Source: Channallabes apus (Eukaryota > Chordata > Actinopteri > Siluriformes > Clariidae). From it: 64,000 nt of DNA. Positions 53,567 to 64,000 of this stretch are shown one piece after another. The stretch lies in contig CM060105.1 in the NCBI GenBank assembly GCA_030522415.1, positions 11,450,206 to 11,514,205 on the forward strand, read 5' to 3'. Numbering within the stretch: position 1 is the stretch's first letter; each line of letters opens with the position of its first letter. The position numbers were made by a program, and so were the translations under genes. The notes below the pieces were generated by a model. That model was not told the origin of the DNA. It searched no databases and saw only the letters and a program-made list of their open reading frames with translations.

Positions 53567-55537
53567 TTGAAACCGAAACCGAAAGAGACTTTCCCGTTTT
53601 GTTTGAACTTCATGATGTTAAGCGACGAGGACAACAAAGAAGTCTCGACAGAAGATAGTGTGTCACAAATTTCGGCGGCTGAGCCACAAGGAAGTGTAAC
53701 GTCCGCGGCTTCCTCATCTCGCCGCAAACAAGAAGCCGGCAGAGCAGCTCTGCTGGCAAAGGCAGCAACCTTGGACGAACCTCTCGAGTTAGAAATGGAG
53801 GAGGCACAACTAAAGGCAAAAAGAGAAAGGCTGGAAACCAAAATGGCGCTCGCTATGTATGATGCCAAATTAAGAGTGCTTCAACGTCAAGATCGTGAAG
53901 GACAACAGCCAGCAACAGAGAGCGCAGTCATTGAACCGAGCAGTGCCTACGTGAGCAGCGCGCACTTCTGCAACAATGGATATGACTGCCGACGACAGCC
54001 GGTGAGAGAGAGTCATTGAACCGAGCAGCCTGTACTTTCAAAACTCGGAATGCAATGAACTTTACCAGCACGTTGCGTCGACGGACTATTGCGAACTGCC
54101 ATCCCGTCTACAGGCAGCCCACGTAAGTGTGCCCATCAGTGCCAGACCTACAATGGCAAGTACTCTAAATGAATGTCCTACCGTAAACAATGAACACATA
54201 AGTCAATGTTTCGATACATCATATTCTCAAATGCCAACGCTCCACGGGGCAGCGCACTCAGGTGTGCCCATGAGCGCAAACACACACAACTGACAAATTC
54301 CTTAAGGGACACCCGAGATCATGATTCCCTACATCATGGACTTGACACAATGCATCACCAAATGCAACGTCAGGCAGAACTCACAGAAATGCTGGAGGGG
54401 GGCCAAATGTTGTTCTCGTTGCCTCGGCACGACCTTTCTCCGTTTTTCGACCCGATTCAGTTAAAATCTTTCATGTTGTCCTTTGAACGCTTCGTGGAAT
54501 CCAAAATGGACAATGACATCGATAAGCTGTCATATCTCGAACTGTACACCAAAGGGGAACCCAAAGACCTTGTAACGAGCTGCATGCACATGACAGATGG
54601 GTATGCAAGAGCAAAGAAACTGCTGCGCGAGAGGTTTGGAAACGAGCTGAGAATTGCAGCAGCTTGTAAGCAAAAGGCAATTAATTGGCCAAACATAAAG
54701 ACAGACGACGGACGGACGTTAAGCGCCCTCTCCTCTTTCCTGACAACTTGCCAAAACGCAATGGCAAACTGTGAATCTGTGGACGAGTTGAACAGCAGCG
54801 AGTGCATGAACACCATTCTTACGAAACTGCCCTACAAGCTGATCAACAGGTGGAAGTCTTGCGCACGCCAGCACTATGAGCACTACGGGACAAGAGCCAA
54901 GTTCGCCCAGCTGGTGGACTTCATAGATCAACAAGCCAGACTGTACTCCGACCCGCTCTTCGCCGACCTGGACGCCATGACCAGCAATAAGAAACACGGT
55001 CGCACATCCCTTCAAGGACACAAACAAAAAAGGGAAGGAAAAGCCAGGGTCAGCTTTGCAACCGACGTCAGACAGGTTGGTAAAATTCACAAAGACTCAA
55101 TTACAATGAAGAATGCCGGTACGTTAGCTGTTAGCGCTTTCACTAAGCCATGCGCATATTGTAAAAACTGCCACATCTTAGAAGAGTGCGTAAGATTTAA
55201 CGATCAGACACACAAAGACAAAGTAGAATTCATAAAAAAGAATGGATTCTGTTTCGAATGTTTAAGAAAGGGTCATTTGTGGAAAGACTGTACCAGAAAA
55301 ATTATATGTTCATTGTGTTCAAAGCCACATCCTCGCATGCTATACAGAGCAGTGCAAGACACGGCGCAGTTAGTTACAAGCGCCAACGAAAACGAAACTG
55401 AAAGCAACACAACAAATACACCACCTGCAGTGAGTCACGAATCAAATGGGCTCACTGGGGCTGGAGTTAATTGCATCCTCCCCATAGTACCTGTCAAAAT
55501 AAAGTCCAGGAAAGGTGACAAAATAACATGGATGTGA
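53567..55537 (+). pseudogene. BEL/Pao gag (frameshifted)
   Basis: The N-terminal part (from MMLSDEDNKE, 53597) has the coiled-coil, Ala/Lys/Glu-rich region with RAALLAKAATL and LEMEEAQLKAKRERLE typical of Pao gag. At about 54000-54020 the frame changes next to a small repeat (ATTGAACCGAGCAG occurs twice). Another change near 54290 leads into the main frame, 54206-55537. That contains the DUF1759-type capsid region (FDPIQLKSFMLSFERFVESK, GYARAKKLLRERFGN, INRWKSCARQHYEHYG) and zinc-knuckle-like Cys motifs (CAYCKNCHILEEC, CFECLRKGHLWKDC, CSLCSKPHP). It would form the particle of this LTR retrotransposon. Confidence 0.85.
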
Positions 55538-56782
55538 AGTGTATGCATTTATAGACCAAGGCAGTTCCGTCACATTCTGTACAGAGTCATTAGCAGGGCA
55601 ATTAAATGTACAAGGCAGAAGAGTTAAGATACGGCTGAGCACCATGAACTCCGCAAACTAGTAGAAAGCTACATGCTCAGTCATTTGGAGATCAGTAGCC
55701 TGGAAGAAAACACCTTTATTAAACTTCCCAACGTCTTTACACAAACGAATATCCCAGCTACAGTGGAAAGTATTCAACAACAGCACGACATCAACCAGTG
55801 GCCCTACCTTAGCGATGTAAAGTTGCCCCAGATTAATGCTGAAATCGAAATTCTCATAGGAAATAAAGAGCACAAACTCCTAGAACCGTGGCGAGTAATT
55901 AATAGCAGGCATGACGGGCCATACGCAGTACAGAATGCTCTCGGATAGACTGTGAACGGGCCTCTCCGAGAACCCGATGAACCAGCGAGCATTAGAGTTA
56001 ACTGAACCTCCATTGAAAGTGTAGAACAAATGCTGATACAGCAGTTCAACCACGATTTTCCCGAACGAAATTGTGATGATAAGGCTGAGTGGTCACAGGA
56101 AGACTATCAGTTTCTAGACTCCGTGAATAACTCATTGCAGTTCATAAATAATCACTACCACATCGGCCTTCCACTAAAAAAGGCAGTCATTTAAATGCCA
56201 AATAACCGAAGTGCAGCTATGCAACATGCATTAAACCTTAAACAAAAACTTAGCAGCAACAGCTCCTTTCACGAGGAGTACACAAACTTCATGAATGACA
56301 TGCTAAAAAAGGGTCATGCAATCAAGGTACCTACACATCACGTTAACTGCCAAGACGGTCATGTGTGGAACATACCGCATCATGGCGTCTATCATCCTCA
56401 AAAGAATAAACTGAGGGTGGTTTTTGACTGTGCTGCCAGTTATCAAGGAGTGTCACTAAATAGTGAGCTCCTACAAGGACCAGACTTAAACTCACTCATC
56501 GGCGTGCTCACACGCTTTAGACAAGAAGAAATTGCCATGAAGGCAGATGTAGAAGCCATGTACTATCAAGTGAGTCCCCGAGAAGGACACAGATATGCTG
56601 AGCTTCCTATGGTGGCCAAACGGAGACCTGAACCAAGATCTAGTTGAGTATAAGATGGTAGTTCACTTGTTTGGTGCAAAATCATGTCCTAGCGTTGCTA
56701 ACTTTGCCCTTAGAAAGACAGCAGAAGAAAACCGCAGCAATGTACCTGCTGTGGCAGTTAACACAGTGCTTAAAAACTTTTA
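55470..56782 (+). pseudogene. BEL/Pao pol: protease region and first half of reverse transcriptase
   Basis: Residues LPIVPVKIKSRKGDK, then after a frame change AFIDQGSSVTFC (about 55545-55580), mark the aspartic protease (DUF1758) of Pao elements, with DQGS at the active site. The frame reading YLSDVKLPQINAEIEILIG and PWRVINSRHDGPYAVQNALG ends at a TAG (55946-55948). A stretch equivalent to NGPLREP and then SVEQMLIQQFNHDFPE leads to RT, open from 56195. It contains MPNNRSAAMQHALNLKQKL, RVVFDCAASYQGVSLNSELLQGPDL and MKADVEAMYYQV with a catalytic Asp. Another frame change occurs near 56600. The last codons, KNFY, end at the TA target of the inserted foldback element at 56781. Confidence 0.87.
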
Positions 56783-58534
56783 CAGTGGGTGCACAGGCAG
56801 TATGCGACTTCTACCGTCGCCGGTGTATGGCGTGTATGGCGTCAGCATTTGGGTTTGTGCGTTTGCTGGCTTTTACCACTGAGTGGCGCTATATAACTAT
56901 AGACTGACGCCTCAGGCATCAGTTCGTTCTCTCCAGGCTTAATGAGGCGCAGGTCGTCCACAGCTGCACGTCGTTGCAGATAAAATAAAGTGAAACATTG
57001 TAAATAAACAAATTCATAATCACAGTAGTAACATTACAGTACAAATTTATAATTAAAATTAAATTCAGTTTTTTAGGATCGAATTTAAGCAACGTAAACG
57101 TTGTAAACTGTTTAATTACAGTAGAAAGGCTACACGTGTAGGGTCTTGTGTCATCTTATATTTTGTGTTCTTTAAATTTGTAGCTTTTATAAGACTCTAC
57201 TTTTATTTAGATGCACACACAATGATGAAAAAACTTTATGATTTTGTTAAATAAATAAAGTAAACGGGGTTCTGTATTGATTTTGGTGAACTTGAGCGCG
57301 TCAGAAAATGAACCCAAACTCCGTGTATACTCGCCGCACAGACGTGAAAAATATATACTTATAGAAAGAGAAATATCTGCTTTAATATAAACTAATGAAA
57401 AAAAATATTAGATTATGTAATTCGTATGAGAAGTGAATTACTGTATAGGCGCGCTGACTGACGACGAGATGACATGATCAGCACAGCCATAACCAAAGGA
57501 ATCACTAACTTATCAATGAATTATTAAAATGGTCAGAGTGAGTTTCCTGGCTGTTTTAACAAATATTTTAAGTAGATAACAGTAGCCCACATTTATAAAA
57601 GCATTTTTATTTATATAAAACTATAAATAAAAAAAATAATAATAATCCGGCATTTATTATTAGGTGTGTCCGCTGCCAAAGTTCTTCAGTAACAAACCTA
57701 TAAAACATGTACATCTGTATGAATAAATTGTTTAAATGTGATCAGTGATTTATGTAAATGACTCGGTTTAGATGTAAGTAAATGCTCCTGTAAATGTGTT
57801 TGCTGAAAGAGATATCTAATCTCTCATATCGGCGCGCGCGTTCATCTGACTTTAGATCAAAACTCGGCAAAGTTAAACAGCACACACATTTAACGTACAT
57901 TGACTAAAAGGTTTATTCACAAGCATCAAAAATGCTCCCGATATGAGCCGACACGAGCAGATTTGTTTCAGTCAGAATATTTATCAATCATAAGGAGAGG
58001 CGACATACTTGCTGATTAAACACTGCATTTTTTTAAAAGTGAAAGCGCGCGATGTGAGCAGCTTTCAGATTTTAAATTTACACAAATTTAAGAAGTGGCC
58101 TGAAGCAAGATCCAAGATCCTCCCCAGTTTGCTGAAACCATGAATAGTGGTGATTTTAGTTTCTCCGAGTGTATAGGTGAGAACAGCTATTCACACTTGA
58201 GGTGTATTACAGTATTTGCATGTGTCTGAGATGGCAAAGCACACACAGTAACATGGCAAGAACAACAACCCCGTACTGTAATTAGAAAAAATATATACTT
58301 ATAGAAAGAGAAATATCTGCTTTAATATAAACTAATGAAAAAAATTATTAGATTATGTAATTCGTATGAGAAGTGAATTATAGGCGCGCTCACTGCTGCG
58401 GAGACGACGAGGAATCACTAATTTATCAATGAATTATTAAAATGGTCAGAGTGAGTTTCCTGGCTGTTTTAACAAATATTTGAAGTAGATAACAGTAGCC
58501 CACATTTATAAAAGCATTTTTATTTATATAAAAC

Positions 58535-59079
58535 TGTTACGACCCCCGGTCTAGGGTCAAGGGACGCAACAAAGAAAATAATAAATTTATGATTAATAAA
58601 TGAATCTTGCAACCAAGAATTCAGTGCGTGAGTTTTTATTGTTATGCACACGCACTCACACATACAGGAAGCTCTGGGCTTCAGGATTGAGCCAGGCCAA
58701 AACAATAAACAAAAATCCCCCTCTATCTCCACCCTCAAGCTAACTAAGCTAACTAAACCACACAATCCAACAATCACAGTTCAACAACAATCACACGTTC
58801 ACAATTCACAATTCACCAATCAACAGAGCACGGAAGTCACACACAAAGCATAAGTCGCGCATTTTCTGCTTCCACTCGTGAGGTTAAGAAGGCGTGCAGA
58901 TCCACAGTCAGCCAATCACGGCGCACGTCACGGCACGTTCCATCGGGGCGGGGCTTCCTGCGAAAAGGAGAGCGGGAGAGAGAGAAAGGGGGGAGAGATC
59001 GTGCATGCGCCGCCGTCGCGCATGCGCACATACCCGCGCTACACACACACATACGTGCACTACTCCTCTGCACGTAACA
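58535..59079 (-). mobile_element. Solo LTR (545 bp)
   Basis: TGTTACGACC and CACGTAACA form TG/CA ends, flanked by AAAC on both sides (58531-58534 and 59080-59083). The sister repeat at about 57618 has the empty site TATAAAACTATAAAT. AATAAA near the right third of the minus-strand reading suggests minus orientation. I take it for an ERV or Ty3/Gypsy solo LTR; no internal region remains. Confidence 0.82.
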
Positions 59080-60429
59080 AAACTATAAATAAAAAAAATA
59101 ATAAGAATCCGGCATTTATTATTAGGTGTGCCCGCTGCCACAGTTCTTCAGTAACAAACCTATAAAACATGTACATCTGTATGAATAAATTGTTTAAATG
59201 TGATCAGTGATTTATGTAAATGACTCAGTTTAGATGTAAGTAAATGCTCCTTGCTATAGGGACTGACATCGGCATGCTGAAAAATCTAAGCTCTCATATC
59301 GGCGCGCGCGTTCATCTGACTTTAGATCAAAGTTAAAGGCGCACACACGGGATCATGCAAACATTTCCCCTTCTACTCTCCTCTTTCATAAAAAATGAAC
59401 AATCCGACACGAGCAGATTTGTTTCAGTCAGAATATTTATCAATCATAAAGAGAGGCGACATATACTTGCTGATTAAACACTGCATTTTTAAAGTGAAAG
59501 CGCGCGATGTGAGCAGCTTTAATTATTGATAATTAAATAATTATTAAATGGTGGACATAAAAAGCAAAAAGAATAATAATATTATTTTGATTATTATTAT
59601 CATGTTCTTTTGCTGTTTGAACGTCTGTGGATTCCAAAATTGACATTTTTACCATTTTTTAATCACTGAAATGGAAGAGATACTGTACTGTAGAAAGGTT
59701 CCTTATCATAACGTGCCTTGTATTGTTTTTTAATCGCTCGATACACGACCCATCATTTTTAATGCTATTTTACAAAGGGTAAATACACATGGAATAATTT
59801 TAATTGGTTTGTTTATTTATAAATAAAATTAAAAGTAATTAAAAACAGTGTAGAGTGATTAATAACACTACATGTTATGGTAAGAAAAATCTCATTCCAG
59901 GGATTCTAGTTTCTCCGAGTGTATACTGTAGGTGAGAACAGCTATTCACAGGTTATTTGCATTTGTACAGTACTGTATGTGTCTGACTTCGCAAAGCACA
60001 CCTGTAAAACCTGTTTAAATGTAAATGCTCCTCGCTGCGCTGTTTGGGGGAGGGGCACGCTAATGACGATTTGGTCAGCTGTGTGAACGCTCGCCCTTTA
60101 GATGTTGCGCGCGCACTACACGGCAAAAATATGTTAGTATATCATGACTGAAATCATGACTGAAATATATGTTAGTATATCATGACTGAAAAAAGGTTAT
60201 GTAATTTGTATAAAACGTGGATTACTACAGCGCATCCACTCACAGCCGAAACCAAAGACATCAACGGCTCTGCCTATTCAGAGGCTCTGCCTATTCAGTA
60301 AAGAAAAACACTATTGTTATTATTTCAATTCATACTGTACAGCTGTGAGAATTGGGGCAGGGATATTATGCCAATATCAAATATTATATACGATATTAGA
60401 TTTCAAGCCCTGGTCAACAGAATTCTGTG

Positions 60430-60530
60430 AAGGAAGGAAACAGACAGAGGCAGAGATTGGTACCCTTCGGAGTGAGTTGGGAGTTTGCAAGGCAGAGAAG
60501 GATGCTCTTCGGAGTGAGTTGCGAGTTTGA
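60430..60530 (+). repeat. Short minisatellite-like repeat
   Basis: CTTCGGAGTGAGTTG occurs twice at a spacing of 51 bp, in a frame that would read as Glu/Arg-rich heptads (GTLRSELGVCKAEKDALRSEL). It is too short to call a gene. Confidence 0.6.
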
Positions 60531-62238
60531 TGAGACGGCATAAATATTTAATAAAGCAAATTAAATATTTTGGTTTATATTTTGGTTTATATTATATGGT
60601 TCATGTATTTTGGTTTATATTGCAAACGAATAACGAATCAAGAGCCTGTGATTATATTGCATAAATATTATTTTGTACAGACAAATATCTGAATTTTTAT
60701 TTATTTATTTTTTAGAATTTTTTTAAACAAATCTCTCAAAAATAGTAAGATGTATTTTGGTTTTATACTGCAAACGAAAAACGAATCCAGGGTCTTGTGT
60801 CATCTTATATTTTGTGTTCTTTAAATTTGTAGTAGATTTATTAAACGAAACAAATTACACTAAACGGGATTCTGTATTGTTTTCGGTGAACTTGAGCGCG
60901 TCAGAAAATGAACCCAAACTCCGTGTATACTCGCCTCACAGACGTGAAAAATATATACTTATAGAAAGAGAAATATCTGCTTTAATATAAACTAATGAAA
61001 AAAAATTATTACATTATGAAGTACTGTAGATAACAGTAGCCCACATTTATAAAAGCATTTTTTATTTATATAAAACTATTAAAAAAATAATCCTGCGTTT
61101 ATTTTTAGGTGTGCCCGCTGCCACAGTTCTTCAGTAACAAACCTATAAAACATGTACATCTGTATGAATAAATTGTTTAAATGTGATCAGTAAATGCTCC
61201 TTGCTAGTGACTGACATCGGCGTGCTGAAAGATCTAATCTCTCATATCGGCGCGCGTGTTCATCTGACTTAACGTTTCAGCCATTCACACATGCATTGTG
61301 CTGTTGTTTGTACACACTTTCAGTTTTCCCCTTCTACTCTCCTCTTTCATCAAAAATGAACAATCCGACAAGAGCAGATTTGTTTCAGTTATAATATTTA
61401 TCAATCATAAAGAGAGGCGACATATACTTGCTGATTAAACACTGCATTTTTAAAGTGAAAGCACGCGATGTGAGCAGCTTTAATTATTGATAATTAAATC
61501 ATTATTAAATGGGGGACATAAAAAGCTTTTATGAAAGGTTTTATACTGCAAACGAAAAACGAATCCAGAGCCTGTAATTATATTGCATAACTAATATTTT
61601 GCACAAATACTGTAAATCTCTGAATAAAACAATGATATTTTATTCACAAATGTAAGACAATATATTTTGGTTCAGTGCCAGACTAAGTGCGAGCAAATAA
61701 TGTAATGAGAGGCCCCGATTAAACTGCATACATCTTTTTTTATTGATTTATTTTTTTATTATATATTCTGGAAGTTTGCTCTATTTGTTTTAGTTATTTC
61801 TATATTTAAATCTTGATGTCTTAAACTCTAACAACTGTATGTATTGTCGAAATAATTATTTTTAAAGCCCTAGTGCTGTTGTTTGTGCTGTTTTCTTTAA
61901 TAATAACACTAAACAGATAAAAACAGAGAGTCTGTCTAAACAAAATAAAACCAATGTTTTCTAACTCATATTTTTTATATTTATAGTTTTTCATGTTTGT
62001 TGGATGTGTAAATTATCATAATTGTAGTATTACTTCGCTACAACATATTGTTTTGACTTTATTATGACTTAAGCTCTGAATATATTTAAAAACCGATACG
62101 ACGGAAAATGTCAATTTGCGCCACCTGGCGGTCATTTAACGAATTATTTTGAAATGCTCCTGGTTTATTTTGGCCGCTGTCGCTTTCCACGGCGGTGAGT
62201 GCGACAGTAATGAGCAGTCTGGTTGTCACACCACTGTA

Positions 62239-63640
62239 CGTCGACGACTGCTTGAAGTCTGTGGCAACCCAGGATCAAGCAGTCGCCCTGTACAATGAGC
62301 TCACAAGCCTTTGTGCTAGTGGAGGGTTCAACCTCACTAAGTAGGCAAGCAACAGCCGTGCCCTACTGACCTCCATACCCGAAAGCGAAATGATCAAAGA
62401 CATGAGAGACTTAGACTTGAGTAAAGACGCACTGCCCCTTGAGAGAGCTCTGGGGGTGTTGTGGTGCATTGATTCAGACACGTTCATGTTTAAGATTAGT
62501 TTAAAAGAACGACCTGTGACAAGACGAGGAATCCTGTCAATCACTAGCTCAATATACGACCCCTTAGGCTTTCTCGCACCGGTCATACTGCCAGCTAAAA
62601 TTTTAATGCAGCAGTTCTCTAAAAGAAAAACTTGCATGGGATGACGACATTCCCGAACAGTTTGCAAAGGCATGGAAAACCTGGCTGCAAGAGTTGCACC
62701 GACTGTCCAAGTTCATCAAGATGCATAAAACCAGCTGACTTCGGAGATACAGCTACAGCGCAACTTCACCACTTCTCGGATGTGAGTGAAATGGGATACG
62801 GAGTTGTCTCATACCTCAGGTTAGTAAATGCTGACGGACTCACACATTGTGCATTCATGATGAGGAACTCGCGTGTAGCACCTCTAAAACAAACCACCAT
62901 TCCCAGAATGGAACTAACGGCGGCAGTGATCGCTGTAAAAAATGACAAAATGTTGAAAGAACAGCTAGAATTGAAATTGCTGGACTCTATGTTTTGGACT
63001 GACAGTACAACCGTTTTGAGATACACTGATAACGAAACACTTCGTTTTAAAACCTTTGTGGCCAACAGAATCGCCACTATAAGAGAGTCAACCAAGTCAC
63101 AGCAATGGAGGTACGTTAATACCTCAAAAAACCCAGCTGATTCTGCCTCCAGGGGGGTATCCTGTGAAAAGTTCATGAAAAACGTCGACTGGATCCATGG
63201 TCCCTCCTTTCTCAAAGAAGCAGAGTGCAAATGGCCTGAAAACATTCATGACACATCAATAAAAGAAAATGATGATGAAATTAAGCTCTCAGCTTTAGTG
63301 AATATTATGAGCATTACAAAATGCACCGACGCAGTGAGTAAATTGATTAATCATCACTCTGATTGGCACAAGTTAAAAAGATCCGTTGCCTGGATCCTTC
63401 GCATCAGAGACATGCTCAAACAAAAAAGGGTCAAAACAAAAATAGATAACCCAAAGATAGAAAGTCACAAGTCGCTAACAGTTCAAGACCTAACAAGAGC
63501 AGAAAACGAAATTATTAAATTTACTCCAGGACAAAATTTTAAGGAAGAAATTCTCACGTTGCAAAAGTGTAAAGCAGCAGCAGAATTCAAACAGGGAATT
63601 CCCACACAGCAAAAATGCAAGGCATCTGTATAAAGAAACA
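62239..63640 (+). pseudogene. BEL/Pao pol: end of reverse transcriptase and RNase H
   Basis: Right of the inserted element the RT continues with VDDCLKSV, LYNELTSLCASGGFNLTK and a TAG at 62342. Then come [12 protein letters not shown] and [33 protein letters not shown], a signature of Pao pol. A frame change at about 62630 leads to a 333-residue frame holding the A17/RNase H part: HHFSDVSEMGYGVVSYLR, IPRMELTAAVIAV, MFWTDSTTVLRYTDNE and WRYVNTSKNPADSASRG. These acidic motifs (D, E, D) match the RNase H active site. It ends with a linker of repeated LQKCKA / QQKCKA units and a TAA at about 63631. Confidence 0.88.
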
Positions 63641-64000
63641 GTTGCTTGTCCAAACTGGACCCAGTACTACAGGATGGATTGCTGAAAGTCGGAGGACGTC
63701 TCGGCAAGTCCGCAATGCCAGAGCACGTTAAACACCCAGTCACTGTACCTAAAGACTCACATATCACAACGTTAATATTAAGATACATTCATGACAAGAT
63801 AGGACACAGTGGAAGAAATTACATGCTCTCAGAATTGGGCCAAAAATAATGGATTCCGACTGCTAACTCACTCGTAAGACAGTTTCTCTCCAGGTGTGTG
63901 ATATGCAGAAAGTCTAGAGCTAAAGGATGTGAGCAAAAAATGTCAGAATTGCCAATCGACAGAATAATACCAGACCACCCACCCTTCACTAATGTGGGAG
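63641..64000 (+). pseudogene. BEL/Pao integrase, N-terminal part, cut by window edge
   Basis: After the RNase H stop the frame shifts and reads LDPVLQDGLLKVGGRL, VPKDSHITTLILRYIHDKIGHSGRNYMLSELGQK, then a TAA (63847-63849) where a sense codon is expected. It continues as RQFLSRCVICRKSRA. These are the H-H-C-C residues of the integrase zinc finger (HDKIGHSG; CVIC) and the start of the catalytic core. The remaining integrase and the 3' LTR lie beyond 64000. Confidence 0.83.

Larger units (their letters stand above)
57289..61510 (+). repeat. Three dispersed direct repeats inside TA-flanked element copy 3
   Basis: Units at about 57289-58120, 58283-59520 and 60885-61510 share GAAAAATATATACTTATAG, CCACATTTATAAAAGCATTT, AACAAACCTATAAAACATG and AAAGTGAAAGCGCGCGATG. 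The middle unit contains a solo LTR. Lengths differ through deletions. Confidence 0.82.
56783..62236 (+). mobile_element. Large TA-flanked foldback-type element, copy 3 (5454 bp)
   Basis: TA stands at both sides (56781-56782 and 62237-62238). The left end CAGTGGGTGCACAGGC and the right end CACACCACTG are imperfect inverted partners. The outer 150 bp on each side match copy 1 (TTTGCTGGCTTTTACCACTG, GAGTGGCGCTATATAACTA, TTTGCGCCACCTGGCGG). Removing the element restores the pol reading KNFY/VDDCLKS, so the insertion split the RT YVDD motif. The interior consists of direct repeats and a solo LTR and has no tRNA-like module that I can see. No transposase ORF. Confidence 0.8.

Noticed and set aside
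58837..59165. Overlapping ORFs of 64-95 codons around 58.8-59.2 kb
   Set aside because: They lie in a GC-rich solo LTR, overlap on both strands and have low-complexity content.

Overview
The window is vertebrate, almost certainly teleost, genomic DNA with no intact single-copy host gene. The fish assignment rests on several Tc1 elements of one family, tRNA-derived SINEs, a PIF/Harbinger (HARBI1-type) transposon, a BEL/Pao retrotransposon, a gamma/epsilon-like endogenous retrovirus (ERV), and 174-nt leucine-rich-repeat exons typical of the expanded fish NLR receptors. Species cannot be read from the sequence. Nearly all coding potential belongs to mobile DNA nested inside other mobile DNA.

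Layout. (1) 1-22.2 kb: a PIF/Harbinger-type element (917-22221, inverted termini, CTG on both sides) carries fragments of a HARBI1-like gene. It has been broken by an intact-looking Tc1 (2045-3664), a 15.7-kb provirus on the minus strand (3878-19542, CTAT target duplication) and a second, inverted Tc1 (20042-21650). (2) 22.2-30.2 kb: a SINE, a hAT-type MITE, two NLR LRR exons on the minus strand, a third Tc1 (26740-28351), and a retroposon with a small membrane-protein ORF. (3) 30.2-40.3 kb: one LINE broken by a fourth Tc1 and by a 5.5-kb TA-flanked element (33635-39123) with tRNA-like modules. (4) 40.3-52.8 kb: SINEs and a paralogous NLR block containing a 9.4-kb piggyBac-type insertion (41963-51368), itself housing a SINE, a fifth Tc1 and a second large TA element with long inverted arms (45414-50732). 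(5) 52.8-64 kb: a degenerate BEL/Pao element running off the right edge, broken inside its reverse-transcriptase YVDD motif by a third TA element (56783-62236), which holds a solo LTR.

The provirus is the richest object. On the minus strand it reads 5' LTR (18530-19542), tRNA-Trp primer binding site, a leader with two small overlapping ORFs, gag, pro, pol, env, a downstream accessory ORF behind a splice acceptor, polypurine tract and 3' LTR (3878-5520). Gag-pro-pol lie in one frame except for the capsid segment, and carry several stops. The 3' LTR is 630 bp longer than the 5' LTR and holds a plus-strand, apparently spliced ORF antisense to the provirus.

The best candidates for something undescribed are this antisense LTR gene, the provirus's extra 5' and 3' ORFs, and the family of about 5.4-kb TA-flanked foldback elements whose arms carry tRNA-like Pol III promoter modules. 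All are inferred by eye from sequence; no database search was possible.
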